A stretch of 18,073 nt of DNA from contig CAMYAU010000019.1 of the NCBI GenBank assembly GCA_947253735.1, positions 1-18,073 of the forward strand, written 5' to 3'. The first letter of the stretch is position 1. Each line of letters opens with the position of its first letter. Position numbers and translations under genes: made by a program. The notes under the pieces were generated by a model. That model saw only the letters and a list, made by a program, of their open reading frames with translations, was not told where the DNA came from and did not search any database. This DNA is from an uncultured Varibaculum sp. (GTDB lineage Bacteria > Actinomycetota > Actinomycetes > Actinomycetales > Actinomycetaceae). Of this stretch, positions 16,071 through 18,073 are shown in pieces.

Positions 16071-16298
16071 TTAGCCGATTCCGAATCCCACCCGTTGCGG
16101 TTGAGACTCATTAATCTGACAGTAGGCGATTAGGCGTGGATTAATCAGAGTTTGCTGACCTTGCTTATCGGTCAGTGAAAGCAACTCTTCCGGTTTATCC
16201 AAAGCAGCCTGTAAAGTAGCTTTTATCTGGGCAGCATCCATGGCTACTTCCAGATCCAAAGCTTTTCCTACGCCTTTAAGTCCCAGTGAAATATTCAC
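16071..16298 (-). CDS. DUF3107 family small protein
   Basis: A 75-residue protein matching the actinobacterial DUF3107 family (the TB9.4/Rv3208A type). It begins MNISLGLKGVGKALDLEV, has a central helix with DAAQIKATLQAAL, then LLSLTDKQGQQTLINPRLIAYCQI, and ends in the characteristic VGFGIG. The function is unknown. The start is a GTG at 16298, supported by GGAGG (16304-16308) 5 nt upstream. An overlapping ATG at 16300 is out of frame and followed at once by TGA. It lies between the ferritin-like gene and adnA, an order also known from mycobacteria. Its 3' end converges with the ferritin-like gene over 117 nt (15954-16070) in which I see no good terminator. Confidence 0.88.
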   Translation of the reverse strand: MNISLGLKGVGKALDLEVAMDAAQIKATLQAALDKPEELLSLTDKQGQQTLINPRLIAYCQINESQPQRVGFGIG

Positions 16299-16540
16299 AT
16301 TAGCCTCCGTTTATCTGTTTGCTAGCCTTATCCTACCTGTAGGGCGCAAGTGGGTGCCTGCTTGCTTGCTGATAGCTAAAGCTTCCGAAGACAATAGCTT
16401 CCACTACCTTGCCTTTGCCAGTAAAAACTGACGGCAATTGTTGACTTTTTGCGCAGGTATCTAGCCGACGCCAGGATAGGAACAAAGGCACAAAGAAGAA
16501 ATCTGCACCGCAAAAGAAGCTTTTTTCTATAATTGTCCGC
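16299..16540. other. Divergent promoter region, DUF3107 gene and adnA
   Basis: This 242-nt stretch has no credible gene. The minus-strand Shine-Dalgarno for the DUF3107 gene is at 16304-16308. A quasi-palindrome, AAAAGAAGCTTTTTT (about 16512-16526), sits directly upstream of the adnA -10 box and could be a regulator site or just spacer sequence. No TCGAAC-N4-GTTCGA SOS box is visible. Confidence 0.45.
16528..16533 (+). promoter_or_regulatory. Consensus -10 box for leaderless adnA
   Basis: A perfect TATAAT ends 7 nt before the adnA ATG at 16541, and the intervening TGTCCGC contains no Shine-Dalgarno. Transcription would therefore start at or within a base of the ATG. No -35 consensus is seen 16-18 nt upstream. 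Confidence 0.7.
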
Positions 16541-18073
16541 ATGGCAACCTTTACTCTGCGCTCGGTCCCGTTCCCCGTTGATTTGGAGCTACCAGAGTTA
16601 AGTAAAAAGGGAAAAGTGCTGCTTGACAAGCTAGAATCATCAGGTTCGCTAATAGTTAAGGGGCCTGCGGGAAGCGGGAAAACTGTTTTAGCTCTGGCCG
16701 CTATGAAACTGCTGCATAAACTCGGTAAAGAAATAGTGGGGATAGCCCCATCTCGCACGCGTGCAGAATATTTAAATAGCAGCCGGACTAGCCGAGAACT
16801 ACCCATTTCCCGCCCGTTTATTACCCCGCCGGCCCTAGCATTTCGGGTATTACAACAGTTTGCAAGTTACCGGCAGAAACAGCTTCCCGAGCCGGTGCTG
16901 TTAACCGGTTCTCAAGAAGATGCCAGAATACATGAGCTATTAAGACAGGTAGAGGCACCTTGGCCAGAATATATTAGCCCCGAGGTTAGACAGAGTGATT
17001 ACTTTTGCTCCGAAATGCGTGCGCTGTTCGCAACCTGCGCTCATTGGGGGATTAGCGCCCAAAATCTAGACGAGTTAGGGCGAGAACTTGCTGTTCCTGA
17101 ATGGCAGGCGGCTGCGGTTTTACTTAGCCAATACGAACCATCTTTTAAAGACAACAGTTGGGATGCTGCCCGGATGCAAGACCGGGCAGGACAGGTATTA
17201 AATCGTTGGGAAGAGGACGCTGCTTTGTTATTACCACCGCAGCTTCCAGATTGGGTGGTAGTGGATGACCTGCAGGATTGTCCGGCCTCTGCGGTGCGAC
17301 TATTAGAAGAGATGGGTAAGCGGGGCACTAAAATTTTCGCCCTCTACAACCCGACGGTCGCGGTCGAAACTTTCCGCGGTGGGTATCCCCAGGGGGCTAA
17401 ATGCCTGGCAGAGCAGTTACAATGCCCCCAGGTAACCTTGGATAGCTCCTTCCGGGAAACTTCCGGGGGGCTGAGCCTTTTAGACCCGTTGGCTGGTGAG
17501 ACTGACACGGATAGCGCGCGGGAACAAAAGTTCGCGGAGTTTTCCACTCTTTCCTCGCAAGCGCGCGCCATCGCCGAGTATCTACGCTACCAACATCTGA
17601 CCCGCCATGTGGCTTGGTCGGATATGGCGGTTATTGCCCGTAATCACTCGCAAATAGATGAAATAGTTTCTCTTTTGCGGGGGCTAGAAATTCCAGTAAA
17701 TGAGCGTCGCCGCCCCATACTTTTCAAAGCAAACCAGGTTACCGGGGCACTATTGTCACTTTTCACCTTGCCAGGACAAAAGGAACTTGCCCAGGTGCGA
17801 GTGCAGCAAGATCCCGATGATTCCCACGAGGAATTTTCTTGGTCCGGTGAAGAATACATCCTGGATGAAGAACTTCTAGCTCCGCGTGGAAGAGCCATCC
17901 GACACCTGCTGCGCTCCCCGCTATTTTCTTTAGATTCTCTACAGATGCTGCGCCTGGAACGGGCTTTGGTAGGAGCCGAGATTGCGTTAGAAGCAAAAAT
18001 AGAAGAGTATTATGCGGCTATTGGTACCCCCCGTTTCCCCCTTACAAAGGTAAAAATGGTCGAAGGGGCAGAG
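16541..18073 (+). CDS. adnA: AdnA-like UvrD-family helicase subunit (5' part, runs off window)
   Basis: An uninterrupted frame of 511 codons from the ATG at 16541 to the window edge encodes the N-terminal half of a superfamily 1A helicase. Walker A is GPAGSGKT at 41-48 (K47). Motif II reads VVVDDLQD at 239-246. A motif III-like segment ends in TFRGG at 277-281, and a motif IV-like DSSFRET follows. In Actinobacteria the AdnA-AdnB heterodimer is a helicase-nuclease that resects double-strand breaks, and both subunits carry a C-terminal RecB-type nuclease domain, which here would lie beyond the window. Its position after the helicase, ferritin-like protein and DUF3107 matches Rv3202c, so AdnA is favoured over AdnB or a generic UvrD. 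The Walker B glutamate is Asp (D243), and motif III lacks its usual Asp and Gln. Confidence 0.85.
   Translation, partial: MATFTLRSVPFPVDLELPELSKKGKVLLDKLESSGSLIVKGPAGSGKTVLALAAMKLLHKLGKEIVGIAPSRTRAEYLNSSRTSRELPISRPFITPPALAFRVLQQFASYRQKQLPEPVLLTGSQEDARIHELLRQVEAPWPEYISPEVRQSDYFCSEMRALFATCAHWGISAQNLDELGRELAVPEWQAAAVLLSQYEPSFKDNSWDAARMQDRAGQVLNRWEEDAALLLPPQLPDWVVVDDLQDCPASAVRLLEEMGKRGTKIFALYNPTVAVETFRGGYPQGAKCLAEQLQCPQVTLDSSFRETSGGLSLLDPLAGETDTDSAREQKFAEFSTLSSQARAIAEYLRYQHLTRHVAWSDMAVIARNHSQIDEIVSLLRGLEIPVNERRRPILFKANQVTGALLSLFTLPGQKELAQVRVQQDPDDSHEEFSWSGEEYILDEELLAPRGRAIRHLLRSPLFSLDSLQMLRLERALVGAEIALEAKIEEYYAAIGTPRFPLTKVKMVEGAE

Noticed and set aside
15914..16111. 65-codon minus-strand frame between the ferritin-like gene and the DUF3107 gene.
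   Set aside because: It overlaps the 3' ends of both genes, has no ribosome binding site and has no recognisable features.
16333..16806. 157-codon minus-strand frame overlapping the start of adnA.
   Set aside because: It is antisense to the AdnA Walker A region and its promoter, and its product is low-complexity with no recognisable family.
1..18073. Search for CRISPR arrays, insertion sequences, toxin-antitoxin pairs, prophage or defence genes.
   Set aside because: No regularly spaced repeats, transposase motifs or recognisable defence proteins were seen. All long frames belong to housekeeping or metabolic families or to their antisense shadows.

Overview
The window reads as an ordinary chromosomal segment of an actinobacterium. 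The best guess is a member of the Actinomycetaceae with only moderate GC content, such as a Varibaculum- or Mobiluncus-like organism. This is an inference from gene order and family make-up: glycyl-tRNA synthetase, YibE/F, Dus, dGTPase and DnaG on one side, and DEAD-box helicase, ferritin-like protein, DUF3107 and AdnA on the other. Several genes also appear to be leaderless, as is common in Actinobacteria. I see no tRNA or rRNA gene, insertion sequence, prophage or CRISPR array.

Layout. (1) Positions 1-6303, plus strand: the 3' end of glyS, a YibE/F-family membrane protein, dusB, dgt and dnaG. These are tightly spaced housekeeping genes for translation, tRNA modification, dNTP control and replication priming. 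(2) 6304-6888: an AT-rich spacer, then a small cysteine-rich gene with two DUF1540-like units, a very strong ribosome binding site and its own terminator. (3) 6988-13376, minus strand: in transcription order a GH13 alpha-glucosidase, glycogen phosphorylase (glgP), glucosamine-6-phosphate deaminase (nagB) and meso-diaminopimelate dehydrogenase (ddh). Clear hairpins end glgP and nagB. The theme is intracellular glucan breakdown, amino-sugar catabolism and one-step DAP/lysine synthesis. (4) 13477-18073: a DEAD-box RNA helicase (minus) and a divergent ferritin-like MiaE_2-type protein (plus), then a DUF3107 protein (minus) and, diverging from it, the first 511 codons of an AdnA-like UvrD-family helicase (plus), which runs off the end of the window.

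The genes are mostly recognisable families, and I found no convincing undescribed multi-gene system. The points most worth a second look are: a nested set of inverted repeats in the helicase leader (15076-15187); the tandem DUF1540 gene; loss of the expected metal-ligand histidines in the ferritin-like protein; altered Walker B and motif III residues in AdnA; a perfect 19-bp inverted repeat between nagB and ddh; and a recurring TANNNT box 6-7 nt before start codons that lack a Shine-Dalgarno sequence.

Two real coding regions are open at the window edges: glyS at 1 and adnA at 18073. The annotated glgP start should be the ATG at 11471, not the TTG 6 nt upstream. The starts of dgt and of the helicase gene are uncertain.
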